Assembly: GCF_014695715.1 (NCBI RefSeq)
Contig: NZ_JACJOT010000018.1
Coordinates: forward strand, 310,001-374,000
Direction: 5' to 3'
Origin: Microcoleus sp. FACHB-68
Lineage (GTDB): Bacteria > Cyanobacteriota > Cyanobacteriia > Cyanobacteriales > Oscillatoriaceae
Length of the DNA stretch: 64,000 nt
Positions 1 through 8,019 of this stretch are shown here, piece by piece. How positions within the stretch are numbered: position 1 is the stretch's first letter; each line of letters opens with the position of its first letter. The translations under genes and the position numbers were made by a program. The notes beneath the pieces are model-generated. The model had not been told where the DNA came from, did not search any database, and saw nothing but the letters and a program-made list of their open reading frames with translations.

Positions 1-1
1 C

Positions 2-733
2 GTGGCGCAGGCTCAAGAACTGGCAGATGCCGGCGCAGACATCATTGATGTCGGGGGGCAATCAACCCGTCCCGGTGCGCTTGAGGTGTCTGTTGAGGAA
101 GAAATCGAGCGCGTGGTGCCGGTGGTGCGAGAACTGCGGAAAGCAGCCGGCTCAACAGCTCTAAATGAGGTGCCAATTTCTGTTGATACCGCCCGATCAC
201 AGGTGGCGCAGGCAGCCATTGCAGCCGGCGCAGATATCATCAATGACATCTCCAGTGGCACCTTCGACCCCCAAATGCTGCCGGTTGTGGCGCAGCTAGG
301 GGTGCCGGTGATGTTGATGCACATCCGGGGCACTCCCCAAACCATGCAAAAGCTAACAAATTATCAAGATTTGATTGGGGAAATCTCGGAATTTCTCACG
401 CAGCGAATTGATGCTGCCATTGCCGCAGGAATTGAGCGCTCTAGAATTATCATCGATCCCGGCATTGGATTTGCCAAGAATTACGAGCAAAATCTAGAAA
501 TTCTTAGACAGATGCCGGTGTTCCAATCCCTTGGTTGTCCCCTTTTAGTTGGCCCTTCGCGTAAAAGTTTTATCGGTCATATTTTAGATCAACCCGAACC
601 CAAAGCCCGTGTCTGGGGAACCGCTGCAGCCTGTTGTGCCGCCGTTGCCGGTGCTGCCGATATCCTGCGGGTTCATGATGTTCGAGAAATGCGCGATGTC
701 TGCCGCGTTGCTGACGCGATTTATCGAAAATAA
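2..733 (+). CDS. folP: Dihydropteroate synthase, 5' truncated by window edge
   Basis: This is the C-terminal ~243 residues of dihydropteroate synthase, which condenses p-aminobenzoate with hydroxymethyldihydropterin pyrophosphate in cytoplasmic folate synthesis. Visible family motifs are DVGGQSTRPGA (pterin/pABA loop), ISVDTARS, IINDISSG, VPVMLMHIRGTPQTMQ, IDPGIGFAKNYEQNLEIL and the late VGPSRKSFIG. The N-terminal strand that normally reads like GILNVTPDSFSDGG is absent, so the gene starts left of the window and the GTG at 2 is simply the first in-frame codon. It ends in TAA at 731-733. The following 170 bases are a MITE-like repeat, so no ordinary terminator can be assigned. Identity is secure; only the true start is unknown. 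Confidence 0.95.
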   Translation: MAQAQELADAGADIIDVGGQSTRPGALEVSVEEEIERVVPVVRELRKAAGSTALNEVPISVDTARSQVAQAAIAAGADIINDISSGTFDPQMLPVVAQLGVPVMLMHIRGTPQTMQKLTNYQDLIGEISEFLTQRIDAAIAAGIERSRIIIDPGIGFAKNYEQNLEILRQMPVFQSLGCPLLVGPSRKSFIGHILDQPEPKARVWGTAAACCAAVAGAADILRVHDVREMRDVCRVADAIYRK

Positions 734-743
734 AAAAGCGCTT

Positions 744-915
744 ATAGCAATTCTCTCGTGTGTTCAATCTAAAATTTCAAATCCTAAGAACTCATTCAGA
801 ATTGCCCTTGGGGGTATTGACGCTCAGCAGATCACCCCATTTGCAGGGGGTTTAGGAGGCTTCCCCCAGGTCTTTCTGACTTTTCCCCATTTTTTATGCC
901 ATTGAGAATTGCTAT
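744..915. repeat. MITE-like inverted-repeat element
   Basis: Perfect 12-base terminal inverted repeats, atagcaattctc at 744-755 and gagaattgctat at 904-915, enclose about 150 bases without a convincing gene. The ends can be read as a TA duplication next to GCAATTCTC, the pattern expected of a non-autonomous IS630/Tc1-type element. The assignment to that family is inference. Confidence 0.65.
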
Positions 916-935
916 TAAACTATCTTAAATTTATT

Positions 936-1908
936 TAACGTCAGTTCGGGTTAAACAGACGCGGGCAAAGAGGCATCGGGTATGAGGGATGGTTTCTTTG
1001 GCTGGTGGCAATAGGCAATCAAGCCGCAGACCAAATTGACTAGGCAGTTGATGGGTGAACGGTGACGAGAATGCTCTCTCTGAGAAATGTTCTTCAACTA
1101 ATCAATCACCGATTCCATAATGGCTCGTCGCCGTAGGAGCAACTTATCTGCCCATGTGATCAAGCGGTTTTTTATGTTCCGTTTGAGCTTAGTTATCAGT
1201 TGAATCCCCCAATCGGGCCAAAGTTGAAGGGCGAGTTTCTCGGAGATATATCCCCTGCCACCAAAAACCTTGCCAAAAAGCTGTTGTAGCAATTGAGGGA
1301 CAGGCTCACGGTCATCCATATTGCCAGGAGTGAGGACTGCATTAAGCAACTGTCCTTGCTCGTTCACCACCAGGTTCCGCTTAAACCCGAAGAACCAGCC
1401 TAGGGACGTTTTGCCTCTAGCCGCTAGGGTATTGAACACCTTGTGGGAGGAGATGCGACGGTTGTGGCAGACCTTGATACTGGTCGAATCAATAAAGCTG
1501 ATGCCAGTACAGTTGCCAAAGCAGTGGCGCAAGTAGGCGCACAGCGGCATCAGGGTCGATGGCATCTATTCCACAAAGCGTTGGTAGCTGACTAATCGAG
1601 GAAAGGCTTTGCGCCAATAGCGACAGACGAACTGGGCAACTGAACCACTTGAAGTTGCGATACGCCGATTGATGGAAGGCAATCAAGAGAAGGCATGATC
1701 TCGCTTAAGCTCAGATTGCGGCAGCGGCAACGACGCTGTAACCCTTTATCCAACAGGCGTTGCTGCCAGCGTGGTTCAAACCATCGGCAAAAATCATCCA
1801 CATGGCAAAACAAGGCTTCTAGACTAGGCATAGGGTGGTCAGATAGGTTGAGAATTAGGCACTTTCAACTGTATCTGTTCCACCCCTCCTTATCCCGAAC
1901 TCACGTTA
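936..1908 (-). mobile_element. Decayed IS982-family insertion sequence
   Basis: Imperfect terminal inverted repeats bound the element: taacgtcagttcgggttaa at 936-954, and at 1890-1908 a sequence whose complement is taacgtgagttcgggataa. The roughly 970-base length is right for IS982. The transposase inside is broken. No clear target duplication could be defined. The ends closely resemble those of the second element at 8017-8750. Confidence 0.8.
951..1831 (-). pseudogene. IS982-family transposase, frameshifted and nonsense-mutated
   Basis: The product would be a DDE transposase of the IS982 family. Starting at the ATG complementary to 1829-1831, the N-terminal part (MPSLEALFCHVDDFCRWFEP) is in one frame. 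A frameshift near 1690 moves the reading to IAFHQSAYRNFKWF. At least one more shift is needed before the C-terminal half (MPSTLMPLCAYL... FIDSTSIKVCHNRR ... GYISEKL ... IMESVID). A TAG at 1098-1100 sits where the family continues QLKNIS, and the same frame then runs on to 951. The second catalytic aspartate in the usual FGDRGYIS motif is Gly here (FGGRGYIS). With several frameshifts, a stop and a lost catalytic residue, the gene is certainly inactive. Confidence 0.85.
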
Positions 1909-1916
1909 GTTTAGAT

Positions 1917-2459
1917 TCAAGATACATCATAGACACGCCACGTCCGAATCCCCCAATATTTAAGGACAGGTTCAGCAATCAAGATCTCGTTTTCTACTGC
2001 CTCCATGATGATCAAATAATCTCCCTGGTTAAATCTGTCGTTGTAAATTTTTGCCTGTTCTTCTGGCACCAGCCATCCTCGAAGTGCGCCATATAGACCA
2101 CCAGCAGTTGCGGCAATTCCACTGCCAAGAAAAGTTGTTAAAAGGCTTTCTACCGCTAATGCCTGACCAATACCAGGAATTAGCAGGCTGCTGAGTCCAA
2201 CAATTATGGCGAGTGAACCTACTCCCATGCTTCCTGTAATCGCGCCTGTTTTTGCACCTTCTGCTCTTATTATTGAAGGCTGCCGCACACTTTGTCTATT
2301 TAAATGCCTATCTAAATTATCGTCATTACCAGAAGACTTGGTAATCACTGAGAGCTTGTGCATGGGAAAACCCTTGTTTTTTAGCTCAGCTAGTGCTTGT
2401 TCTGCGTCTTGACGATTAGAGAAGATGCCGATCGCCTGTTTGAGATTATGAGGAGTCAT
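1917..2459 (-). CDS. General stress protein 17M-like membrane protein
   Basis: This is a 180-residue protein of the type annotated as general stress or low-temperature-induced protein in cyanobacteria. Residues 1-50 form a GSP17M-like alpha/beta domain (AIGIFSNRQDAEQALAELKNKGF). Residues 75-145 are a glycine-rich hydrophobic stretch (GAKTGAITGSMGVGSLAIIVGL, IPGIGQALA, FLGSGIAATAGGLYGAL) likely to insert in or associate with a membrane. The tail contains FNQGDYLIIMEA. The Met at 2459 is chosen because homology begins right after it; an upstream Met at 2507 only adds an unconserved extension. The gene lies just inside the right end of the first IS982 remnant and runs parallel to the ATPase gene at 2535-5249. 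The molecular function is unknown; a role in stress is inferred from family naming only. Confidence 0.7.
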   Translation of the reverse strand: MTPHNLKQAIGIFSNRQDAEQALAELKNKGFPMHKLSVITKSSGNDDNLDRHLNRQSVRQPSIIRAEGAKTGAITGSMGVGSLAIIVGLSSLLIPGIGQALAVESLLTTFLGSGIAATAGGLYGALRGWLVPEEQAKIYNDRFNQGDYLIIMEAVENEILIAEPVLKYWGIRTWRVYDVS

Positions 2460-2534
2460 GATAAAAGATGAATAGTTAACGCTACAAATTACGTGGTGCC
2501 GGCACAATTAGAAGAGTGGCTTTATTGAAGCCAT

Positions 2535-5249
2535 TTATTTCAGTGGAGCAATCCGCTTTAGCAACGCAGCTAAAGCAATCATAGGTATCCCAATACCGAC
2601 ACAGATAAAGCCTTGAGTTAGAGTTAATGCTTCAGTCGCAAATAGCTGGTTCATGATGCTCCACTGACTAAATAGGAACTGAACCAGTAGAACACTTGCA
2701 ATGCCAATTGCCACTGCGTAGCCGAGTGATTCATTTTTACCGCGTAGCTTCGCAACAACTGCCGGAACAAATCGGCTAATGCTTAACAGGTAGAATGCTT
2801 CTGCTGCAACCAATGCCTGGATTGCCATTGTTCGTGCTAGGGCTTCATTTCCGCTAGTTTGTATAATCCATTCAAAGGTTCCAAAGATCACAATCCAGTT
2901 AAACAGTGAAACAGTTAAAATTCGTGTGATTAGCCTGCGCGACAACAGCGGTTCATTCACAGGACGAGGCGGCTGTTGCATCACATCTGGAGATGGCGGC
3001 TCAAATGCCAACGGTAGACTCAAGGCAACGGAACTGACCATATTCAGCCAGAGAATTTGTATTGGTAAAATGGGCAGTGGAGTTGCCAGCATTACGGCAA
3101 TCAAGATGGTCATGGATTCGCCACCGTTCACTGGCAAGATGAAGGCGATCGCCCGCAATAGATTCTTATAAACGGTGCGTCCTTCCTCGATAGCTTCCTC
3201 GATCGAGGCAAAGTTATCGTCTGTCAGAATCATATCTGCCGCTTCTTTCGTGACTTCAGTGCCACTGATGCCCATTGCTACCCCGATGTCAGCTTGCTTC
3301 AATGCAGGCGCATCGTTGACTCCATCTCCGGTCATTGCCACAATTTCACCTTTGGATTGGAGGGCTTCCACAATCCGCAGTTTTTGTTCGGGTGCAACGC
3401 GCGCAAATACATTGCTCTGTGCAACGGCGTTGGCTAATCCTTGCTCATCCAGTCGCGCAAGTTCTTGACCTGTGACAACAGGTGCATTCTTAGTTGAATT
3501 TAGACCCATTTGTTGAGCGATCGCCGCTGCTGTTTTGGCATGGTCGCCCGTGATCATCTTGACCTGAATTCCCGCAGATCTACAGGATTCAATGGCTTGA
3601 ATCGCTTCAGGACGGGGCGGATCGATCATGCCTTGCAGCCCCAGAAATACTAAACCTTGCTCCAGATCAGAATGCTCAATAGAGCTTTGAGAATCAGGGA
3701 CAGCTTTCCTGGCAAGTGCCAGAACTCGCAGCCCTTTTTTTGCCATACTCTCTACAGTTTGCTCAATTTGCGTTGGGTTGAGGGCGAGTGGCTCTCCATC
3801 TTCATCCAGCATTTGACGACATCGCTTGAGGATGGCTTCAGCCGAACCTTTGACATAAATTAACGGTTCTGGGCGGCTGCGATGTAGTGTTGCCATGTAT
3901 TGAAATTGAGATTCAAACGGCAGGGTGTCGAGCCGAGGAAGCGCCTGCTCCAGCTTGTCTGTACTGAGTCCAGCTTTGTGAGCTGCAGCAATCAGCGCTC
4001 CTTCTGTGGGGCTACCGACCACCATCCAGTTTCCGTCCTGTACCTCCAGATGAGAGTCGTTGCACAACAGTCCGGCTTGCAGGCATTCATACAATGCAGG
4101 TGCCTTTGCCAGGTCAATTGCATATCCATTCAGAGAGATTTCTCCATCTGGTGTATAACCTCCTCCACTCACCCGATAACGTCTTCCACCTGCGTCAATT
4201 TCCTGAACCGTCATTTGATTCTGGGTCAGGGTTCCGGTTTTGTCGGAACAAATTACAGTGGTGCTGCCCAGTGTCTCGATCGCAGGTAATTTACGAATGA
4301 TGGCATGGTGCTTTGCCATCTGAGACACACCGAGCGCTAATGTCACCGTGAGAATGGCAGGCAACCCTTCGGGAATCGCACTGACTGCCAGCGCAACCGC
4401 TGCTTTGAACACCGCAACCCAGGAAAACCCTTGAGCAACGCCAACGGCAAAGGTGAAGGTCGCCAAGCCCAATACAACGTACAGCAAGGTTTTGCTGAAT
4501 TTATCGATTTTGCGAGTTAGAGGAGTTTCTATGGCTGTACTCTGCTGCATTAGTTGGGAGATGTGCCCGGTTTCGGTCATCTCTCCAATGCCTACAACAA
4601 CTCCACGCCCCTGCCCAAAGGTGACAAGGCTGCCGGTGTACGCCATGTTGGTGCGCTCTGCTAGCGGAGTGTCTGCTTCTAGAGGCTGAAGGGTTTTTTC
4701 GACTGGAACTGATTCTCCTGTTAGGGCTGATTCGTCTACCTGTAAGTCACGAATTTCAATCAGCCGCAGATCGGCAGGTACTTTATCGCCGGAAGACAGT
4801 AGGACGAGATCGCCAGGAACCAGTTCGCGGGATGAAACCACTTGCTTTTGACCGTTGCGGCGAATGGTTGCATCAGTTGTGACAGCTTCCGATAAAGCAG
4901 CGATCGCATCTTCTGCCTTCGCCTCTTGCACAAAGCCAATGATGGCATTGAGCAGCGTCACCCCAAAAATCACGCCCGAATCGATCCACTCTTGCAGAAA
5001 TGCTGTCACCAGTCCCGCAACCAGCAAAATATAGAGCAGCGGTTGATTGAATTGCTGAAGAAATCGCAACCAGGCACTCTGTTTTTTCTGAGCGGTTAAC
5101 TGATTAGGACCAAAGCGCTCGTGTCGTTCTGCTGCTTCTGTAAAAGACAATCCCCTTTCAGGATCAGTTTTGAGCGAGTGGACAACCTGCTCCTGAGAAA
5201 GGTGATGCCATTGGTGTTCCGTTGATTTGACGCTATCTAGTACTACCAT
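2535..5249 (-). CDS. P2-type cation-transporting ATPase (HAD-IC)
   Basis: This is a 904-residue P-type ATPase of the Ca/Na/H group, which drives cation export across the membrane by ATP hydrolysis through an aspartyl phosphate. Motifs in order are an N-terminal cation-ATPase domain (HHLSQEQVVHSLKTD), TGES near residue 176, IPEGLPA before the phosphorylation site, DKTGTLT near 336, KGSAE in the nucleotide-binding domain, and TGDGVNDAPALK near 645, followed by the C-terminal membrane helices. TM5 keeps the N-x-x-E pair (VNGGES). TM6 reads LNMVSSVALSLPLAFEP rather than the LNLVTDGLPA of Ca pumps, so the aspartate ligand is missing and Ca specificity cannot be claimed. The start at 5249 has an AGGAGG ribosome binding site seven bases upstream; a longer in-frame start at 5318 lacks one. 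Low GCCGG and two or three HIP1 octamers set its composition apart from the window. Confidence 0.93.
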   Translation of the reverse strand: MVVLDSVKSTEHQWHHLSQEQVVHSLKTDPERGLSFTEAAERHERFGPNQLTAQKKQSAWLRFLQQFNQPLLYILLVAGLVTAFLQEWIDSGVIFGVTLLNAIIGFVQEAKAEDAIAALSEAVTTDATIRRNGQKQVVSSRELVPGDLVLLSSGDKVPADLRLIEIRDLQVDESALTGESVPVEKTLQPLEADTPLAERTNMAYTGSLVTFGQGRGVVVGIGEMTETGHISQLMQQSTAIETPLTRKIDKFSKTLLYVVLGLATFTFAVGVAQGFSWVAVFKAAVALAVSAIPEGLPAILTVTLALGVSQMAKHHAIIRKLPAIETLGSTTVICSDKTGTLTQNQMTVQEIDAGGRRYRVSGGGYTPDGEISLNGYAIDLAKAPALYECLQAGLLCNDSHLEVQDGNWMVVGSPTEGALIAAAHKAGLSTDKLEQALPRLDTLPFESQFQYMATLHRSRPEPLIYVKGSAEAILKRCRQMLDEDGEPLALNPTQIEQTVESMAKKGLRVLALARKAVPDSQSSIEHSDLEQGLVFLGLQGMIDPPRPEAIQAIESCRSAGIQVKMITGDHAKTAAAIAQQMGLNSTKNAPVVTGQELARLDEQGLANAVAQSNVFARVAPEQKLRIVEALQSKGEIVAMTGDGVNDAPALKQADIGVAMGISGTEVTKEAADMILTDDNFASIEEAIEEGRTVYKNLLRAIAFILPVNGGESMTILIAVMLATPLPILPIQILWLNMVSSVALSLPLAFEPPSPDVMQQPPRPVNEPLLSRRLITRILTVSLFNWIVIFGTFEWIIQTSGNEALARTMAIQALVAAEAFYLLSISRFVPAVVAKLRGKNESLGYAVAIGIASVLLVQFLFSQWSIMNQLFATEALTLTQGFICVGIGIPMIALAALLKRIAPLK

Positions 5250-5345
5250 CTCATTTCCTCCTGGCCCCATACAATCTGGAGTGGCAAGGCTACCGTAAGC
5301 CGGCCTTGCCCACCTCATTACTCTCTAGCGTCCTTCAAGAAAGTG

Positions 5346-5383
5346 AGTAAAAAGTGAGGGCCAAACTTTTACTGCTCACTTTT
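5346..5383. promoter_or_regulatory. Dyad between divergent ATPase and rhodopsin-remnant starts
   Basis: Nested inverted repeats (agtaaaa/ttttact, and aaaagtgag at 5350-5358 with ctcactttt at 5375-5383) lie in the 180-base divergent region between the ATPase start and the ATG at 5429. The position fits an operator controlling one or both directions. No regulator is identified. Confidence 0.35.
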
Positions 5384-5428
5384 AGATCACATTTGTGAGT
5401 TAGGACTAAGAAGAAACGGAGGTAGCTT

Positions 5429-5527
5429 ATGGATCTGCAAGCTCTATTTCACTGGGTTTATGTGATTACAATGGCGATTGGCGCACTTTGTCTATTGACA
5501 CAGCAACCTCATTCAACAATTTCATAA
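5429..5527 (+). pseudogene. 5' remnant of a microbial (type I) rhodopsin gene
   Basis: A 32-codon reading frame has a GGAGG ribosome binding site seven bases before its ATG. Its first 20 residues, MDLQALFHWVYVITMAIGAL, match the N-terminus and helix A start of Anabaena sensory rhodopsin as I remember it (M-x-L-x-x-L-x-H-W-x-Y-V-x-x-M-x-I-G-A-L, about 12 of 20 identical). After Leu20 the similarity stops, and the frame ends within 13 residues at a TAA. The retinal-binding helix G and the rest of the protein are missing. The 3' end overlaps the stop of the convergent gene at 5509, so the break probably came from a deletion that joined these two sequences. Seen: the frame, ribosome binding site and motif. 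Inferred: that it derives from a full rhodopsin gene. Confidence 0.65.
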
Positions 5528-5886
5528 CGAACGAGTTGCCGCACATCTTGACGAGATAACTGAAGTTCTTGCGCGATCGCTGCCTCGATTTGATTGGTGT
5601 TGGTCATGGGCAATTCCAGTTCCAACCGCTTCAAGATAGGTTCCGTTGTTTCTACCTCAACCTGCGTAACTCCCTGCTGTCGATTGATGATTGCATTGAT
5701 CAGCAGGATGTTGATGGATACAGTCGCTTTAAGCTGAGTATCTGCCTGAAGTTTCGTTTCAGTCGGTTGGGGTTGCCGCAGCTCTTGAGCCATGAGAATA
5801 TTGGTGCCAAACCAAAAGGCGATCGCCACAAACGGCAGTGGCAACCAGAACTCTGCCCCTGATGCTTGCAGCCATCGTTTTGTCAT
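5509..5886 (-). CDS. Small single-pass membrane protein of unknown function
   Basis: This is a 125-residue protein. A short basic N-terminus (MTKRW) is followed by one membrane segment at about residues 12-32 (FWLPLPFVAIAFWFGTNILM). A soluble tail of about 90 residues follows, rich in Gln/Glu/Thr, with a conserved-looking end (EAAIAQELQLSRQDVRQLVRYEIVE). I do not recognise a named family. The gene is divergent from the response regulator at 6043 and may share its control region, so it could be a target or accessory of that two-component system; this is inference from position. An alternative start at 5910 adds eight residues; the inner ATG was chosen because a GGGTGG stretch precedes it. Its end overlaps the rhodopsin remnant by 19 bases. 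Confidence 0.6.
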   Translation of the reverse strand: MTKRWLQASGAEFWLPLPFVAIAFWFGTNILMAQELRQPQPTETKLQADTQLKATVSINILLINAIINRQQGVTQVEVETTEPILKRLELELPMTNTNQIEAAIAQELQLSRQDVRQLVRYEIVE

Positions 5887-6042
5887 ACGCCACCCACTAC
5901 TGTTTCTCATCAGCTTGCATATTCCGTTATCTGCACTCTAGTACAGCCTGATCTGCCTCAAAATCTGGCTCAAAGGAGATGTTTACATTACACTAAATGC
6001 CTATTCTCAATCTTGCAAGCCGCAAGGGGGAGCAGCAAAGGA

Positions 6043-6729
6043 ATGAGAGTTTTGCTGGTGGAAGATGACCCAAAACAACTAATGCCGCTGCAAATGGCAC
6101 TGTCCCAGGCAGGGCACAGCGTAGATGGGGTAAAAGATGGAGAGACCGCTCAGTGGCTTTTATCCGAAAAAGAATATGATCTGCTGGTTCTAGACTGGAT
6201 GTTACCGCGTGTCAGCGGTGTAACCCTCTGTCGGCAATATCGAGCAGCAGGAAAAACGGCTCCAGTCTTGATGATCACGGCAAGAGACACCACGCCTGAA
6301 AAAGTAACTGGATTAGATGCAGGTGCAGATGACTACCTGGTGAAACCGATCGACCTGATGGAGTTCATGGCCCGAGTCCGGGCATTAAGACGGCGATCTC
6401 CCCTCTGGCAGGGAGATACACTGAGTCTTGAGGATCTCCACCTCCACCTCGATACCCTGACTGTCGAACGGCAAGGTGCAACTGTTTCTCTTTCCAGTCG
6501 TGAGTTCCAACTGTTGGAGTACTTCATGCGCCATCCCCGGCAAGTGTTAACCCGCAACCAAATTGAGCAGGCAGTATGGGAGTGGGGAACTGAACCCGAA
6601 AGCAATGCAATGACTGTCCTGGTTCGCAAACTGCGTCAACGCTTGCAGACTGTAAGAGCGGCTGATTGGGTGGAGAGCATCTATGGCATGGGCTATCGCC
6701 TGACGCCCCCTGAAAAGCATAAATCTTGA
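6043..6729 (+). CDS. OmpR-family response regulator (RppA-like)
   Basis: This is a 228-residue two-domain regulator. The receiver (1-115) has the acidic pair in VEDD, the phosphoacceptor Asp in LLVLDWMLP, Thr in MITAR and Lys in DYLVKP. The C-terminal winged-helix DNA-binding domain (about 130-222) shows LSSREFQLLEYFMRHP and ends with VRKLRQRL...YGMGYRL. It would be phosphorylated by the kinase encoded nine bases downstream and act on promoters. Cyanobacterial pairs of this layout are often named RppA/RppB or NrsR/NrsS (redox or nickel response); which signal applies here is unknown. The start at 6043 is preceded by a purine-rich AAGGGGG and gives a normal receiver N-terminus; in-frame codons further upstream encode no conserved sequence. 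Confidence 0.9.
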   Translation: MRVLLVEDDPKQLMPLQMALSQAGHSVDGVKDGETAQWLLSEKEYDLLVLDWMLPRVSGVTLCRQYRAAGKTAPVLMITARDTTPEKVTGLDAGADDYLVKPIDLMEFMARVRALRRRSPLWQGDTLSLEDLHLHLDTLTVERQGATVSLSSREFQLLEYFMRHPRQVLTRNQIEQAVWEWGTEPESNAMTVLVRKLRQRLQTVRAADWVESIYGMGYRLTPPEKHKS

Positions 6730-6738
6730 AGGCAAGAC

Positions 6739-8019
6739 GTGTTTAACCGAAGTCGTCGCAACCTGGCTCGTTGGTTCACCCTTTCGATGGGAAGCATTCT
6801 AGTGCTGTTTGCTGGAGTGATTTATCAGATCGAGATCAAGGAAAAACTGGAAGCACTTGATCGCCTGCTCTACGATAAGACCAGAGTAATGGCTGCCAGT
6901 GTGCATTATGAAGTTCGTCAAGACCAAAGCCAGGTCGATCTGAGCCATGTTCCGTTATTGGGCAGTGGTTCACACCCACTTACAGAGGATCTGATTTATG
7001 TGCGCTGGTATAACGCGCAAGGACGGCTCGTTCGCTTTTTTGGAGCGTCTTCTCCAGACCAGTTAAATACACCCCTTGGTTATCTCACGGTTCAATCGAC
7101 AGATCCACTTTGGGAGGAAAAAATTTGGCTCCGTCAGGCGACATTACCTGTAGAGGGCAGAACTGGAACTTTGGGGTATCTTCAGGTTGCCACTCCTCTC
7201 ATGGAGACTCAACAAGAACTTCAGCAGCTTCAGATGGCGCTGACTCTAACAGTACCGATCACATTAGGGCTAATTGCGCTTACGGGTTGGATTCTCAGCG
7301 GCTTTGCCATGCAACCGATTCGGCAAGCCTATCAACAGCTTCAACGGTTCACAGCAGATGCTTCCCATGAGTTGCGATCACCCATTTCCGCGATTCTGAC
7401 CAACGCTCAACTCGGATTACTCATCGCCGTCAATGATTCTCACTATCACCCTCCTTTAGAAAACATTGTGGATAGTGCGAAATCAATGGGTACGCTCGTT
7501 AATAATCTGTTATTGCTTGCTCGTCATCAGGGGCAGCTTACACCAGAGTCACTCAAATTAATTAACCTTAACGGTTTGCTCAAAAGTTTGGTAACTCAGT
7601 TTGCAACCTTAGCAGAACAGCAAACTATCAACCTGACCTACGAGCAGTCTGAGCAACTGATTGAACTGTGGGCTGATCCTGATTTGCTACAACAAGCGAT
7701 CGAAAATTTGCTCAACAATGCCTGTAAATATACCCCTGCTGGCGGTACAATCCTGGTGCGCTTGGTGCCCCACCCTGGTTGGGCAGTAATTCAGGTAATC
7801 GACACAGGTGTCGGTATTCCAGAAACCGACTTACCCTATATTTTTGATCGCTTCTACCGGGTAGACACTCAGCGTTCTCAGGACAGTGGCGGCTTTGGGC
7901 TAGGGTTGGCGATCGCCCAGCAAATTGTTCAAGCCCATAGCGGGCACATCCACGTCACAAGTGAAGTGAGTAAAGGCTCAAAGTTCCAGGTTGAATTGCC
8001 CCTCAAACCCTACCAGTAA
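6739..8019 (+). CDS. Membrane sensor histidine kinase (RppB-like)
   Basis: This is a 426-residue sensor kinase with a GTG start, the partner of the regulator just upstream. TM1 spans roughly residues 10-30 and TM2 roughly 168-190, flanking an extracytoplasmic sensor of about 135 residues. The dimerisation/phosphoacceptor box DASHELRSPISAI lies near residue 210, with no recognisable full HAMP domain before it. The ATPase domain has LLNNACKYTPAGG (N box), DTGVGIPE (G1) and GFGLGLAIAQQIV (G2). The stop codon TAA at 8017-8019 is the first three bases of the IS982 terminal repeat that follows, so the original C-terminus may have been slightly different. The end KGSKFQVELPL is nevertheless where such kinases normally finish, and activity is expected. 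Confidence 0.9.
   Translation: MFNRSRRNLARWFTLSMGSILVLFAGVIYQIEIKEKLEALDRLLYDKTRVMAASVHYEVRQDQSQVDLSHVPLLGSGSHPLTEDLIYVRWYNAQGRLVRFFGASSPDQLNTPLGYLTVQSTDPLWEEKIWLRQATLPVEGRTGTLGYLQVATPLMETQQELQQLQMALTLTVPITLGLIALTGWILSGFAMQPIRQAYQQLQRFTADASHELRSPISAILTNAQLGLLIAVNDSHYHPPLENIVDSAKSMGTLVNNLLLLARHQGQLTPESLKLINLNGLLKSLVTQFATLAEQQTINLTYEQSEQLIELWADPDLLQQAIENLLNNACKYTPAGGTILVRLVPHPGWAVIQVIDTGVGIPETDLPYIFDRFYRVDTQRSQDSGGFGLGLAIAQQIVQAHSGHIHVTSEVSKGSKFQVELPLKPYQ

Noticed and set aside
609-905. 98-codon plus-strand frame after folP
   Set aside because: It overlaps the folP 3' end in another frame and runs through the MITE-like repeat; no motif or ribosome binding site.
1695-2096. 133-codon plus-strand frame
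   Set aside because: Antisense to the transposase remnant and the general-stress gene, rich in Arg/Gln and without any domain.
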